NCBI GenBank assembly: GCA_024195265.1
Contig: JAJLRJ010000008.1
Span: forward strand, 1,493,501-1,557,500
Direction: 5' to 3'
Source of the DNA: Dendrophyllia cribrosa
Lineage: Eukaryota; Cnidaria; Anthozoa; Scleractinia; Dendrophylliidae
Length of the DNA: 64,000 nt
Part shown: positions 34,896 through 47,405 of the stretch, in pieces
How the letters are laid out: the number at the start of each line of letters is the position of its first letter
Numbering within the stretch: the first letter of the stretch is position 1
Translations under genes and position numbers: made by a program
The notes under the pieces: generated by a model
Seen by the model: the letters and a program-made list of their open reading frames with translations, nothing else
Databases searched by the model: none
What the model was told of the DNA's origin: nothing

Positions 34896-35989
34896 CCTGA
34901 ATCCAAAAGAATAATATATATATAAACACAAGCACTTCCACTGTGATGCTGTTAATTCCCATGGACCCAAAATTAAAAAAACATTAAAAATAAAAAAACA
35001 TTAAAAAATTAAAAAAAAATTAAAATTAGTCCGGGTCGCATTTCCAGTGGGAATGTTACAAGGCAAAACGAAAATAGAGCTAATGAGCGCAGGCTCTAAT
35101 CGGCGAAGTATGACAATGTCTTTAGAGATTTGAACGTGTACGATCAGACCTTCTACATCTCATATTTACATTTATTACTTGAAAAATCCTTAAAAGGAAG
35201 GTTCACAAGTGCAAAGTGTTCCGATAGTATTTACTCTTACGTGTTTGAATTCGCATTTCCATTTTCCATTTTGCACGAAATTAGAGCCCCGGTTGCAGGT
35301 CTCTGCCCTCTGATCATGTTATGTCTTATGCGACATATTATTTTAGAGGGGAACACTGTCAAAAGCCTAGATTTGGGAAAGGCGAATCAATTCAATAATA
35401 AACAACTTATTTCATAGCGGAACGTTGTGTAATATCGAAGAGGTACTAGCTTTATGCGATGTGGATTGGATCGACATCATCCGTCAATCGTTTTTTAAAG
35501 TCTCCGTTTCATCCATCCCAACAAAATGATCACAATGAGGGTCCTGAAGGGGTAGAATGGGAACTGGGATTTGCCGATTTTTGGACTGGAAAAAAATGGG
35601 ATTTAGGTCACTGGGACTCGGATTTGGGTCACTGGGAATCCCAAACACAAAATTGGGAATGGGAAACATGTCTATACATTACACAGCATATACAGTTAAC
35701 GCTCAATAACATTCCTAAACTCATAGAACAGCTAAAGAAATAATTTCGATTCAATAAGTCTTACACGAAACCAGCGCAGTGCATTAACGACTCGCTCATA
35801 GTAAGTAAGACAGTTTTAAAATGGACATTCTTTTAAAATTACAATATTTTACATGTAAAAATATAGTCCTATGTTCTTGAAAGATGAAAAATTATGTACA
35901 TGATTTCAAAATAAAATAACAACTTGATTAAAAATTAAAATTAAATCAAAATTATGTTAAAAATTGGAAAAGACTAGGCTAAAAAATAT

Positions 35990-36600
35990 GTTTTTTTAAG
36001 GCAGACTTAAAAGAAACAGTAAGTGTCTTTTTTCCGTATATCTATAGGAATACTGTTCCATAGCTTTATTCCGCTAACTTGGAAAGTCTTCCCCCTTCCA
36101 TTTCCCTGTTGTAACGAGGACACAATAAATTGTATTTTCCATGGCGACTTCCTGCTATCCTGCTATGCAGATCTGAATTTCTAGCTAACAACTGCGTTCT
36201 GTAGCTTGGACAGTTACAGTCGTCTATAATACACCTAAAAATTAGACTACACTTCTGAACATTTATTTCATCCCTATAAAAGCGGCAGCCAATAAATAAG
36301 CCGTTTAAAAAGCATCGCACTCCTGCCTTTCTCTCGTGTCCGCATCCAGAATGACACGAGCTGCTCGTTTTTGTAGTTTATATACCCGTTCGATGTTCTT
36401 ATAGCCATTGCCGAGCTCCAGATACATGTACACGATCCGTATAGCATAATAGGCTTGATAAGTGTGTTATAATATAGTTTACGCTCCTGCAGGGGCAAAT
36501 TTCGCTTGATCTTCTTGAGCACACCAATTCTTTGTGACAAGTTTTGCTCAGTAAAATTTAGCTGATTATCTATTTTGACTCCGAGCAATTTTTCAGACGT
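35990..36600 (-). pseudogene. LINE (CR1/L2-like) reverse transcriptase C-terminal remnant
   Basis: Minus strand: MLGVKIDNQLNFTEQN, KKIKRNLPLQERKLYYNTLI, KPIMLYGSC, then after frame shifts KCSLIFRCIIDDC, ARNSDLHSR, KYNLLCPRYNRE and GIKLWNSIPIDIRKKDT. This is the usual tail of non-LTR retrotransposon ORF2 proteins. At least three frame changes and a stop make it dead; the 5' part is missing. Confidence 0.88.
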
Positions 36601-36825
36601 AACTTGCTCAATTTCGTTACCGTTGATTGAAACTTTATATCCTCAGAGTGTTTTTCTGCCCTTGATGCTACTACTAAATAGAAGCTCGTGAATCTTTACC
36701 ACTCATTGTAATGTGAGGATATCTGGCAAAATCTAATTGCATGACATTTAATATCTAAGATGTCTTGTACCATTATGCTCCTCATTACATGTAGTCTCTG
36801 ATTGATATTATATTTCTATTTTTAG

Positions 36826-36997
36826 GCTGGGCACAGGAAGCTTAATTGGAGTGCTGGCATCTGCAGATGACATCAGAAGGGCAGATGAAGAGCAGGCTAG
36901 GGGTGTACCCAAATCCCTAGCCTTTAATCTTCTATACATCCTGATGGACCCTTTAGGCCTGCAGGCTGGCATGAGTCCAACATTTCTGGACTTATAA
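36826..36997 (+). CDS. candidate terminal exon of unknown plus-strand gene or transposon
   Basis: After a TTTTTAG acceptor, an open frame reads LGTGSLIGVLASADDIRRAD, EEQARGVPKSLAFNLLYILM, DPLGLQAGMSP and stops at TAA. Codon choice and amino-acid balance look protein-like against AT-rich surroundings, but I recognise no family. Confidence 0.3.
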
Positions 36998-37318
36998 ATG
37001 GAAAAAAGGTTAACTGGATAAGAATATCCTCTGCAGGTGTAATTCAGTGTAAGCTGTTCTCAACTTAAGATTGCATTTCATTGTTAATTTGCTCAATTGT
37101 TTGTTGATTTTTTGTTACCGTGGACTAATAAATTGTTTTAGGAATCATATAATGCTGTCATTGTTGTATTCACCCCAGGCAGCAGTATATATAAATATAC
37201 TTTCAGTTTTTACCTCCATCCTAACTTTAACAGTTTTTTTTACTGCAATAAAAAATAATATCAATTATTTTGCATTCTTATATGGCATTGTACAATAATT
37301 ATTACTTTTCTTTTTCAG

Positions 37319-37423
37319 CTCATTTGGCCACCTATTTTGAGTGGACTGCATGAGGACCTGGAGGAAAGACCCGTTATTAGTGTAAACATCCAGCAAAAAA
37401 TTGCCGACAAATGCCAAAACTAA
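37319..37423 (+). CDS. second candidate plus-strand exon
   Basis: After TTTTTCAG, 34 codons LIWPPILSGLHEDLEERPVI, SVNIQQKIADKCQN and TAA. Same strand and style as 36826-36997; they could be alternative last exons or parts of one broken element. Unrecognised. Confidence 0.3.
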   Translation, partial: LIWPPILSGLHEDLEERPVISVNIQQKIADKCQN

Positions 37424-38159
37424 TATACTTATAAACTTAAAATAAAACTTAAACAATTTTATTTTAAGTCATTATATTTGGTAGTTTATCATAATTTTAA
37501 TTCCCTGTGATTTTTCTGAAATATAACACATTAAGATATTTGCAATATGTCAGGTATAATTTTATTGTTAATTTAATTTACCTGAGTTAACAAAATAAAC
37601 TATTTCCATTTGTCTTTTTGATCTAATAGATTGCATCTGGTCAGAAACTTGCAGGTTCCTTTGCAACTATAGGTGTTCATTTAAGCTCAATATGATTATT
37701 ACTGCAGATCTGACCAGGGATCCCGACTAATAAATTTTAATATTTTATTTAAGCCCATATTACTTTTTCCTATAGTGATCCAATGACCGTCATTGCGCGT
37801 GTTTGAGACAACATTATAATAAAGTAAATGAGATGGCATGACGTCATAAAAATTCAAAAATCTAAAATATTCCCAAAGCTGTTTCTAACATGGTATTGTG
37901 GATACCAGTGTTATAATCTTTCACAAAAAGTTTCAGGTTTTAACTATGTTTTGCTTCCGATTTATAAAGGTTTTAAATGTGTCACGCAATTCCTCACGCT
38001 ATTTCAGATAAGCCGTGAAAATAAACAAAATTGAACAAATTGAAAGTTATTTTTGTATTATAGATGTTTATAAGCCGATTAAATGGCACTTATAGTGAAT
38101 ACAATATTTTGCAATGAGATTTTTGGTGTAATTAAGACTTTGAATTTTTGGCCGCCATG

Positions 38160-38186
38160 TTGGTGCCCATTAAGTTGGGCACCAAG
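38160..38186. repeat. small hairpin
   Basis: TTGGTGCCCA and TGGGCACCAA around TTAAGT. Confidence 0.7.
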
Positions 38187-38474
38187 ATGGCCGCTCCATA
38201 CATTTCTTACTAAAAATGTCTAATACTCATTCACCTGTAACTCTTGAACGAAATGCTTTTGCGCTTCACCATTTGGCCAAGATGTGTAGTTTTAAACTCT
38301 CTACAATTCCATAAACATTTTGGAATCGAAATCTATTGTTTAATGCATGCTTCTGAATTTTGATATGACGTAAGTGAAAACCAAGAATACTGCATTTTAT
38401 TATTTGATATAGCATTTTGAAGTACAATTAATGACATGCCTGAATAATTATTAAACTCTTATGACCATGCACTA

Positions 38475-41400
38475 ATAACCCTATTCATGAGCCTGGGCTT
38501 TTTTTGAGTTCCTGAGCCTGGGGGGAGGGGGGGGGGGGGGGGGGGGCGGCACATTGTGCCCTTCGTAACTTCAAGAACATTAAGGCTATTGACAATGAAA
38601 CCTAAAGTGTACATAGTACGTCCAAAACTGTCTCCTTTGCGGTCCGCACAATGGAACGATGATGTCATATGACGTAGTTACTAGGTAATTAGTTATACGG
38701 CCACCATCTTGGATTTCTGAAATTTATTAAAACCTCTTAAAAACCATCCAAATTAACACAAAATGACGTAAAAATACAAAAGTTATACCAATAAACATTG
38801 TTTTTCTTCATTCAAAGGTATAAATATGCAAATTTCAAAAAACATGGCTGTCAAATTCTTGTTGCCATGGAAACATCAAGTCACGTGATCAAAAAATTGT
38901 CATTTGAAATTGTTGCCAGATAAATTTTAGGAAAAGTCACAAAGTTTGATGGCGTTTGAATAGATATTAACCCATTGACACCTGAACCGCCCGTAACCGC
39001 CCGTACAAGACTCCACTGCTTTAAAAAATTGTAACTTTCTCAATCGTGCGAACATTGCCTTAACTAGCAGTTGTGAGCATTGACTAGAAAGTCTTTCAAA
39101 TTGAGATACCCAATAAACACAAAAAAGTCAGCGATTTTTGCAGAATATCAGCGTTTGAATTTGGACAATAACAAAAATTACCGTTTTTAACGTCATAGAA
39201 AAAAAATATGTCCGCAATGCGTACATGAGTGAGCTTACGATGAAAATTTGCACGGAAATATCTAGAGACGGAATTTGTGATGTCGAAAATGTTACTGTCA
39301 AAGATATTAAGCTAAATGAGAAATACACCATAGGCTGTCTGCCTCTGATTTTTTATAAAAACTATTTAACAATATAATGTGGTACTGTCACAGGTATGTA
39401 AGCACAACTTAAAAAATGGTTCATTGACTGTATAACTGGTGCAAGCTAGTGTTCGAAGTCCAAGAGATGTGATAAAAACACATGTCTACCAAGCACCATT
39501 GTGGCTTGCAACTTAACGTCTCAAGAGCTTCTGTATTGGAAAAGTATCTTGGTTTGTCGAGGATGATTTTTTGTTTTGTTGGACTGGAAGATCGTTCGTT
39601 AATTTGGTATCGTTTTTGTCACGCTATGTAAAGTCACTACAAGGACCGAGTTATCATCATTGTCATCATCAAAGTTATCATATTAGCAAATTTCTGAAAA
39701 AAAATGTAAATCATATACAGCTGAGTCCCTCTGTTAAGCTGAAACCTTTAGGACCTTGAGAACCATTTCCAGTAAAGGACTGGTGAATACATATTTTGGG
39801 TTTTTGAGAAATGACCACTTAATAGAGGAAGTACTGTAACTGTGAACATGAACAAAATTCTAGATCTACCGCACATGGATTTACACAAGGATGGGTGCTT
39901 ATTTGAAATAGGTGTTTATTTGAAACAGTGTCTGACAAACAAACGTGGTCGGGTTTCACATGTAAGGAGTGGTCAAACCCCATACTGACAGTAAAGATTG
40001 ACACCATTTTACTCAAGGCAGGCAATGTTATCTTTTAATCAAAATATATAAATTTAAAGATCAATTTAATAAAACTTTTACGCTTGTAGCTATTGTTTCA
40101 GAGGTCTGAAACAATAACTACACTTGTAAATTACAGCTGTAAAAGTTTTATGAAATTGAGCCCTGGTTGGTGCTTAATTAGCATGTAGCTGTTTGCATAC
40201 AGTATCAGCATTGCCAACAATAACAGTAAAACATTAACATTTATTCTCAAGTTTTTTTGGAATGTAGGTAGCTGTAACAAGTATAGTTAACTTACATTTT
40301 AAACTTAGTAACATCAACGTTTTCAAACAATAACTTTTCAACGTTTTAGTGTAACTGCACTTAACCCAGATTTGTGTCTCAAAAGACTTCTCCGAAGAGA
40401 ATTCATCGTTTCCTGAAGGAAATATTTTGTTCCCAGAAGGGAATTATATGACCCTGAGACAGGGTTATGGATTGCCAGATGTTGTACATGGAGCATTATT
40501 CGCAATGCTGGACTGAACAAGTCACTCGGCGGCCATCACAGCTGTCTTTAAAACTACATCTCGGTGATTTAGGGAACCTTTTGTTGGCGAAGATTTTGTC
40601 TACACCTTCAAAACATCTGAAAAACTCTTTACGTGAAAACAATAGACACATTGCTTGAATGCTGTGCCTGATTACTGGTGCAATATAACACGAAAACATC
40701 GTAAATTTCGAGTCTCTTACCTCTCTTTCTCCAACGGCGAAAAAACGTGGTTGCTTCCACGTATCGAAAATACGTCGTTCGTTATCCGGGATGATCCGGG
40801 ATCAGTTCGCAGCACTTCGTGTTCAACCTCGCTCATATTCGCGTGTTCGTGCTCTCACCGTTCGTACGGAAATAAACAATATCTGTTCGAGACCAGGCGC
40901 CGTGATACCGAAGAAAACCCGAAGATTGGACTACCACGGACTTACGGACACTTCCCATGACATAGAGTGAGATTACACTTCATGTAAGCTCACTCAACAA
41001 CAAAAATCACGTTTTTGCCTTTAGTTTTTTTTATTCAAATCATCGTGGCAAACCCAAAAGTCAACATTTACAGCAAAATTCAGTCCTAGTCCTAGCTTAG
41101 CAGTGAATTTTTTTGCTCTTATTCGTTGCTCGGGCCTAGCTACAGCTTCTTATACTAGTGCATACTCACCTTGCCTCGATTTTCAACATCACCACCGCAC
41201 TGCATGCTGAGAAATAAACAGATTTTTCGACAGCGTCCATTCCGTCCTCCACAATTTTCATATATATACTAAGTCCACAGCCACTCTGACCCACCGCCGA
41301 AATTTCGCGCTTGTTGTGTTCTCCTGTGGTCGCAACTTCCAAAATATGCCGCGGTAGGTCGAGAAATTCATCCAGAGTCGAGTCCCAAAGCTACTTCGTT

Positions 41401-41864
41401 TCCAGGCGGCCATTTTTCCAGTTCAACGAGCAACGAGCCAAATTCGTAAACGAAGTACAACACCTAACTCGCTTCATTGAGAAGTGGACTCTGAACTACC
41501 TCCAAGCTTAATGATGCTCATCAGGCAGCTACTAAAGATGAAAAATGGCTGTGAACTTACCAAAAATCGTAGATAATTCATATTAATTGGACCCTTTATT
41601 GCAAATCAACCAAGCAAACTGAGATCGTCACAATGACGTTTCCAGTAAACTCGAGCCTTCAGTGTTTTAGAACAGCAGCACTTTCAATGGTAACTCCAAA
41701 TATGAAGTCACGAAATCCTATGGGGCGTGTGTATGCAGAAAATCACTCAAAAACGTAAAAATCCTCAGGTGTCAATGGGTTAAGGAAGTTATGAATGTTG
41801 AAAGTTAGCGCGGGCACTTTGTGCCCCCCCCCCCCCTCCCCCCCCCCAGGCCGAATAGGGTTAA
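38475..41864. mobile_element. outer piggyBac-like element, split by a nested insertion
   Basis: Right end GAATAGGG-TTAA (41861-41864); left end ATAA-CCCTATTC, one base off TTAA. Long G/C homopolymers follow both termini, with GGCAC..GTGCCC homology inside. Without the inner insertion it would be about 570 bp. Confidence 0.7.
38967..41783. mobile_element. inner piggyBac-like element, TTAA target, 2.8 kb
   Basis: TTAACCCATTGACACCTGA at 38967 and the exact inverse ending TTAA at 41783. TTAA duplication and CCC start are piggyBac features. I could not recognise a DDD transposase in its short broken frames, so probably non-autonomous. Confidence 0.8.
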
Positions 41865-42858
41865 GAAAAAGATTACTGTCATATAATAATATTAACAATT
41901 TAAATCATGCAGGAAAAAGTTGTGTAATGCAGTTGAGCATTTTTACTTGATAATTAGTTCTCATTTTTTTAATTAATTTATGTGCAACCTTTGGCTGAGT
42001 CTTGCCAGGATCATGTGATATGAAATCAACAGGTGTTTAATAACAAAGCATTTTTGGGTTAAGCAAACGATATTATTAAGCACGAGGTAATCCTCTAAAG
42101 AGTGTACTTTGTCACTGAATTATGAATTTCAAACTTCTTCTTTATGTACTCACTGCGAAAACTGGGAAGATGTACAAATGTTGTATATTATTTCGCTAAA
42201 ATATCATTTATACTAGCTTAAATACTAGCTCATAGCTAGACTTGACTCAGACAATAAAACACCTTTCAAAATTAAAAATAAATTTAAAAACAACTAAATA
42301 AGGAATAATTAGAAAGCGTGTTACTGAGTGAAACATTCCTTGATTATCTACTAACAGCAGTTTGATTTTTATTTCGAAAAACATTAAGCGATTAAGTTCC
42401 GAATTTTTGTTATTATTACCATTTATAAACTAGACGTCTAGTAGTAATCATAGATTATAGTGCGTCTCCTTATACCGTAGCAGCTCGTCTTGACCTACGT
42501 AGTACCTCAGTTTCAGCCACTGTTGAAAGGGGCTATGTAACGAGATATGTCACGCAGGCAAAAACGTCGGGCCAACGTCAAACAAATTCACGCTATCGCC
42601 GTGGAATCGAGCAAAATCCTTCAATTCTGCCGTGCTGAAGAGCCTCCTTTGCCGTGCTGTGTACTCTGAAAGGTCTCAGATTTTTCCGACATAAATAGTG
42701 TATTTGTCTTGATTTCATTTAATTCGGTTTATATTTCTCCGATTCTGAAATGATACGCCTTAGTACTTGGTGTGATACATGTATCCGCAAGGATTTTACC
42801 GACTAAATAAATGTAGATATCTCAATGTCTGGAAGTTGCATTCAGCATATGTTTAATC

Positions 42859-43010
42859 AAGATGGCGAAGATTTGGTACCGACACTTTTCTCGATTAGTT
42901 CCGCCTAGACGACGCGCTAAGCATGCTGGATACCATTGTGACGTTTCAAGATGGCGCAGATTTGGTACCGACACTTTTCTCGATTCGTTCCGCCTAGCCG
43001 ACAAGATTAG
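42859..43010. repeat. direct repeat, about 55 bp, spaced 89 bp
   Basis: AAGATGGCG.AGATTTGGTACC..ACTTTTCTCGATT occurs at about 42859 and 42948. It lies in a 78-codon plus frame that I do not recognise and do not accept as a gene. Confidence 0.8.
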
Positions 43011-43727
43011 GAAGCGTCTCCTTCGTCGACGCAATAAATCCCATCTCAGGCGCTCAAGACCGAATTTACAGACAGTCAGAGACAGTGAAAACGTTTAAAG
43101 CCGTGTAAAAACACTCTTCAGCATTGTTCACAGTTTTATAACATCGCATATCGATGAATCCGACCACCATACATTTAAAATGAACAAAATCCACCCGATA
43201 TAGAAAGCAAAATATTAAATATTCTTCTTATCAACGGCTTTTACATGTAAAATTTACCTGAAAGAGGCACTGATTTCCTGTCGGCCAGCTTCCCTTTAAC
43301 TTCGGCTTTCACTTAGCAAAGGCAAAACTATCCAGAACTATAAGCATTAAACTTCTTTGACCGACAATACGCAAACAATGACCACAGGAATAAGGAAACA
43401 CAAATGTTTTCCTTTCCAAGAAAGCGACAAGATTTCCGAGAATTGGAACATCGATCACCTGTCACCTGACCTGTCACAGTTTTTTTGTCACGCCTCTGTC
43501 ACGCTGAACATAGCAGATATTTATAGGGAGCTTTAGCAACCACGACGTCAACGCGAAAGAAAACGTCATTGAAAAAAAGAATGCTCATTTAAACTACTTT
43601 GAAGTTGTTCCAAATTGTTTAATTTGCCTAATGTTACTGGAATTGTTCGAGAGCTGAATTGGTAGGGACGGCTTTCAAGTTCAAATAGAGCAAGGAAAAT
43701 TAACCGTCGTGTGTTGAGGGTGGTAAA

Positions 43728-44786
43728 TACGGTGGCCCACAACTGTCACGGCAAAACAAATAACTTCACGGCAAAAAAGAAAACCTCACGGCAAAAGAAT
43801 TAACTTCACGGCAAAAAAGAAAACCTCACGGCAAAAGAATTAACTTCACGGCAAAAAAGAAAACCTCACGGCAAAAAGAATTAACTTCACGGCAAAAGGA
43901 AAAAACCCGCGGCAAAAAGAATTAACTTCACGGCAAAAGAAAAAACCTCGCGGCAAAAAGAAATAACTTCACGGCAAAAAAGAAAACCTCGCGGCAAAAA
44001 GAAAACCTCACGCAAATGAAAAACGCAGTGGCTATTCGTACGGCACCCGTACGCGGACTTCGATTTGCTATTCATACGGGAGTCCAAAACTTTCGACAAT
44101 TTTCAATGTTATTCTTCACTTTTGTTGGTCCACAATATTAAATGTTCGTTTAGTTTTACGAAGCGCTTCTGGTAAGCGATGTTGATTTTGCTGAGTCTCT
44201 GTATACTACGCGAGCGACTCATTTCGTGACAGAAATTTTTCACGAGATACCTTCGCGTAGCTGAATAAACATCGCTTACCAGAAGCGCTTCGTAAAACTA
44301 AACGAACATTTAATATTGTGGACCACCAAAAGTGAAGAATAACATCGAAAATTGTCGAAAGTTTTGGACTCCCGTATGAATAGCAAATCGAAGTCCGCGT
44401 ATGGGTGCCGTACGAATAGCCACTGCGTTTTTCTTTTGCCGTGAAGTTAATTTTTTTGCCACGAGGTTTTTTCTTTCGCCGTGAAGTTATTTCTTTTTGC
44501 CGCGAGGTTTTTTCTTTTGCCGTGAAGTTATTTCTTTTTGCCGCGAGGTTTTTTCTTTCGCCGTGAAGTTATTTCTTTTTGCCGCGAGGTTTTCTTTTTG
44601 CCGTGAAGTTAATTCTTTTTGCCGCGGGTTTTTTCCTTTTGCCGTGAAGTTAATTCTTTTTTCCGTGAGGTTTTCTTTTTTGCCGTGAAGTTAATTGTTT
44701 TGCCGCGAGGTTTTCTTTTTTGCCGTGAAGTTATTTCTTTTGCTGCGAGTCTTTTTGTTTTGCCGTGACAGTTGTGGGCCACCGTA
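43728..44786. mobile_element. 1.06-kb foldback element built of CACGGCAAAA tandem units
   Basis: TACGGTGGCCCACAACTGTC at the left and its inverse at the right. Each outer arm (about 300 bases) is a run of 17-24-base units TTCACGGCAAAAAGAA / CCTCGCGGCAAAAAGAA; the inner arms (about 150 bases, e.g. GAAGCGCTTCTGGTAAGCGA) are almost perfectly complementary around a loop near 44195-44260. No coding capacity. Confidence 0.93.
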
Positions 44787-46379
44787 GGTACGTTAAAGGG
44801 TATTTTCGTGAACTGTGATTTGCCTTTTTTATTTCCAGTGAAATGTGAAATGGCCTTTTTTTCGTAAAATGTGATTTCGGTGATGGCCGTGAGCCATGAT
44901 TTTTGTTAATAATTCCTCGCGAAGCGAGGTTTATAAATTTGTCGCGCGTGGGGATCGCGCGTGGATCGCTGTAGGGCGATGGAATCTCAAGTAACCAGAA
45001 TATGCTACATATTGCATTGATCTCCTTAGTCATCCCCTCAAGCCTCCCCCCCAACTGACCGCTTAATGGAGGTCAAGGTACAGTAAGTATGGGAAGGGAT
45101 TTATCTTCTGGGATTTGACAAGTGACCACTTAAGAGAGGGCCACTTAACAGATATAGAGGTTTGACTGTACCATGCACATGGTGATAAGTGTGACCCTGC
45201 CCTACTCCCTCCCTCCCCCACCAAATTAACAAATGCCTACAATACTTTGGAAATGATATTTAAGGGCCCATTATAGTATTCCGTTGTTAAGCAATGCGGT
45301 TGCTATGCAGAGCTAAATCAAGTACAATTTTACTTCCGGTGAAAGTGACAGGCAGCTTCGCGCGAGAGCCCGTACAAATTAAAAACTGTCCTAAACAATG
45401 CCAAATTTGAAGTTCGTCTCGTTCAACTCCTGAATTCTTGGTTAGTGCTTAAACTTATTTAAAGCTGGATATTTTTTCTCTGGAAAGATTCGTCTTGGAC
45501 GGTTTTCAAGCTGATTCAAACGTAGAAATAACTGAATGAGTAAGAACGCTCAACTGATCAGTTCACAGATATCGGAATTTGCTGAAAGTTTATTCCTACT
45601 GCTTCAGTCTTCGTACCGTTTTCTCGTTTCTTTTTGTCAATGCTGACCAGGTCAACTGCCGAGGAATTGTGGACTGAGAAGTGAGAGGATATATCTGGAG
45701 CCAACATGTGAGTAAGATGTTAACATTTGCAGAAAAGTGCTCGAGTTTTTACAAATGATTTCAACGCGAAGCGTAGCGCATTTGTTTTTCTCGTAGCTAC
45801 AGTTTTTACGTATGTCTCAGGGCTGATTTCTAGTATAAACTTAGAAGCCGTCAAAGTTGTACAGATTTCAACGAAGTGTGAATGAACAAAGTACAGTGAG
45901 TTCAAATTTGTTTGAAGGAAATTTTTAATAAAAAGAAATAATTCCCAATTCGTTTAGTTTTATTTCTCGCACGTTTTTACGTCCTTGGAAGATTATAAAC
46001 TGCGGGATTACTAACTGATAAATTGTCATTGTGTGTTGATACGATGCAACTTCAGGCAAAAACGTAAGTGAAAAAATAAAAAAAACTTCAAAAGAAGTAA
46101 AGACAGTGGGTTGTAGCTATTGAAAAAAGATGTCTACGTTTTAGATTTATATTTTCAGTGAATGAAAACAAATTGAAGCATCGATTCAGATGGATTCGGC
46201 GCTGGTGTTGCATAACTAGGTTTCTTGTTATTGACGGACTTCAACCTTGGACTTTTGTCTTTTGACTTCGCCTATTCTGCCTTCCACTTTAATGATAATC
46301 GAGTACTTCTTAACTGTTTCATTTCTTTAGAGCTATTTCGCAAAAAAAAAAAATGGCCACTTAACTGAGATAACCGTTT

Positions 46380-46533
46380 CAGGGGCGGATCTAGGGGACG
46401 GGTGCAGGGGGTGCGCCCCCCCACTGCCTAGTCTGCTCCGTTGTTCGCTTTTAAAATTGTTTACGTCACCCTTCAGTTACGTCATTCCTTAGAGGTGCAC
46501 CCCCTCCTAAGAAAAATCCTGGAACCGCCCCTG
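46380..46533. mobile_element. hAT-type MITE with CAGGGGCGG ends
   Basis: CAGGGGCGGATCTAGG and TGGAACCGCCCCTG termini; CGTTT on both sides. CAGGGGCGG is a widespread hAT terminus. Confidence 0.75.
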
Positions 46534-47274
46534 CGTTTGCACATAAAACAAATTAAACGGCGCATAATTTTCGGCAAACAAAACAAAATAACAATGCATA
46601 TTTTCCGTTTCGATCTGTATATGACTTAAAAACATTGCATGTGATAAAATCAGAAGCACAAAACTAATAAGTTTCTGATAAAACAAATAGGACTGCTCTA
46701 ATGGCTTTGTTGTAATTTTAGAGGGGGAAAATAATAAGAACTAAATTGAAAAAAAATTGTCGATGGAGGATATCTAGTAATTATATTTTTTGCTTCTAAG
46801 ATCGTCGACTGTTGTTTGAAAAAGAAAGAGAAAGAAAAGTTTCTTTCTGTTTAATATAAGTGCCATACTGCTCTTCAAATTCAAGAGAAACCGTCTCACA
46901 GATGCGTGAGAACAATGCTTTGGACGTTTTAGATTTGAAGGCATTTTCCTGCTCACCCATGCCTGCTGAAGTGATCGAAGGCTTGTGATCTGACAGACGC
47001 AGGCATGACTCGTTTCTCCCTGTCTGCAAAGAAAGGCAACTTTTTCGAGTGAAGGTTGAAACGTACTTCACAAATGATAACCATACTCAACAAATCCTAA
47101 GAAAATGAAGGTCATACTTCAAGAGTTCGGCAGTTTCCAATTTATAGCACAGGAAGCCCAGGCTGACAACAGGCCACCTACTTCCGGTAAAGACAAAGGC
47201 GAACCTAACTCGGCGCAAATAGAGGCTAATTTCTTTTTGAAAAATTCAATCGAAAGATAAAAGATTTTTCGTGA

Positions 47275-47405
47275 AACGTAAGCATGCTTTTTGTGAAAAA
47301 TCAAAACACAAAAAATTAACACGCAAAAACGTGGTTTTGACAACTCATTTATCCTCATATTATTTTTATTTTTCATCCTTAGAGGAAACGCATGCTTACG
47401 TTTTT
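47275..47405. repeat. inverted repeat
   Basis: CGTAAGCATGC near 47277 and GCATGCTTACG near 47391, within the TTAA element. Confidence 0.6.

Noticed and set aside
35130..35743. Two frames of about 95 codons in the spacer
   Set aside because: No family resemblance, no splice context; the second is driven by a repeated GG(A/T)TTxGGTCACTGGGA stretch.
42862..43098. 78-codon Arg-rich plus-strand frame
   Set aside because: Made mostly of a 55-bp direct repeat; no family recognised.
44497..44688. 63-codon frame rich in Phe-Cys-Arg-Glu repeats
   Set aside because: Translation of the tandem CGGCAAAA units of the foldback element.
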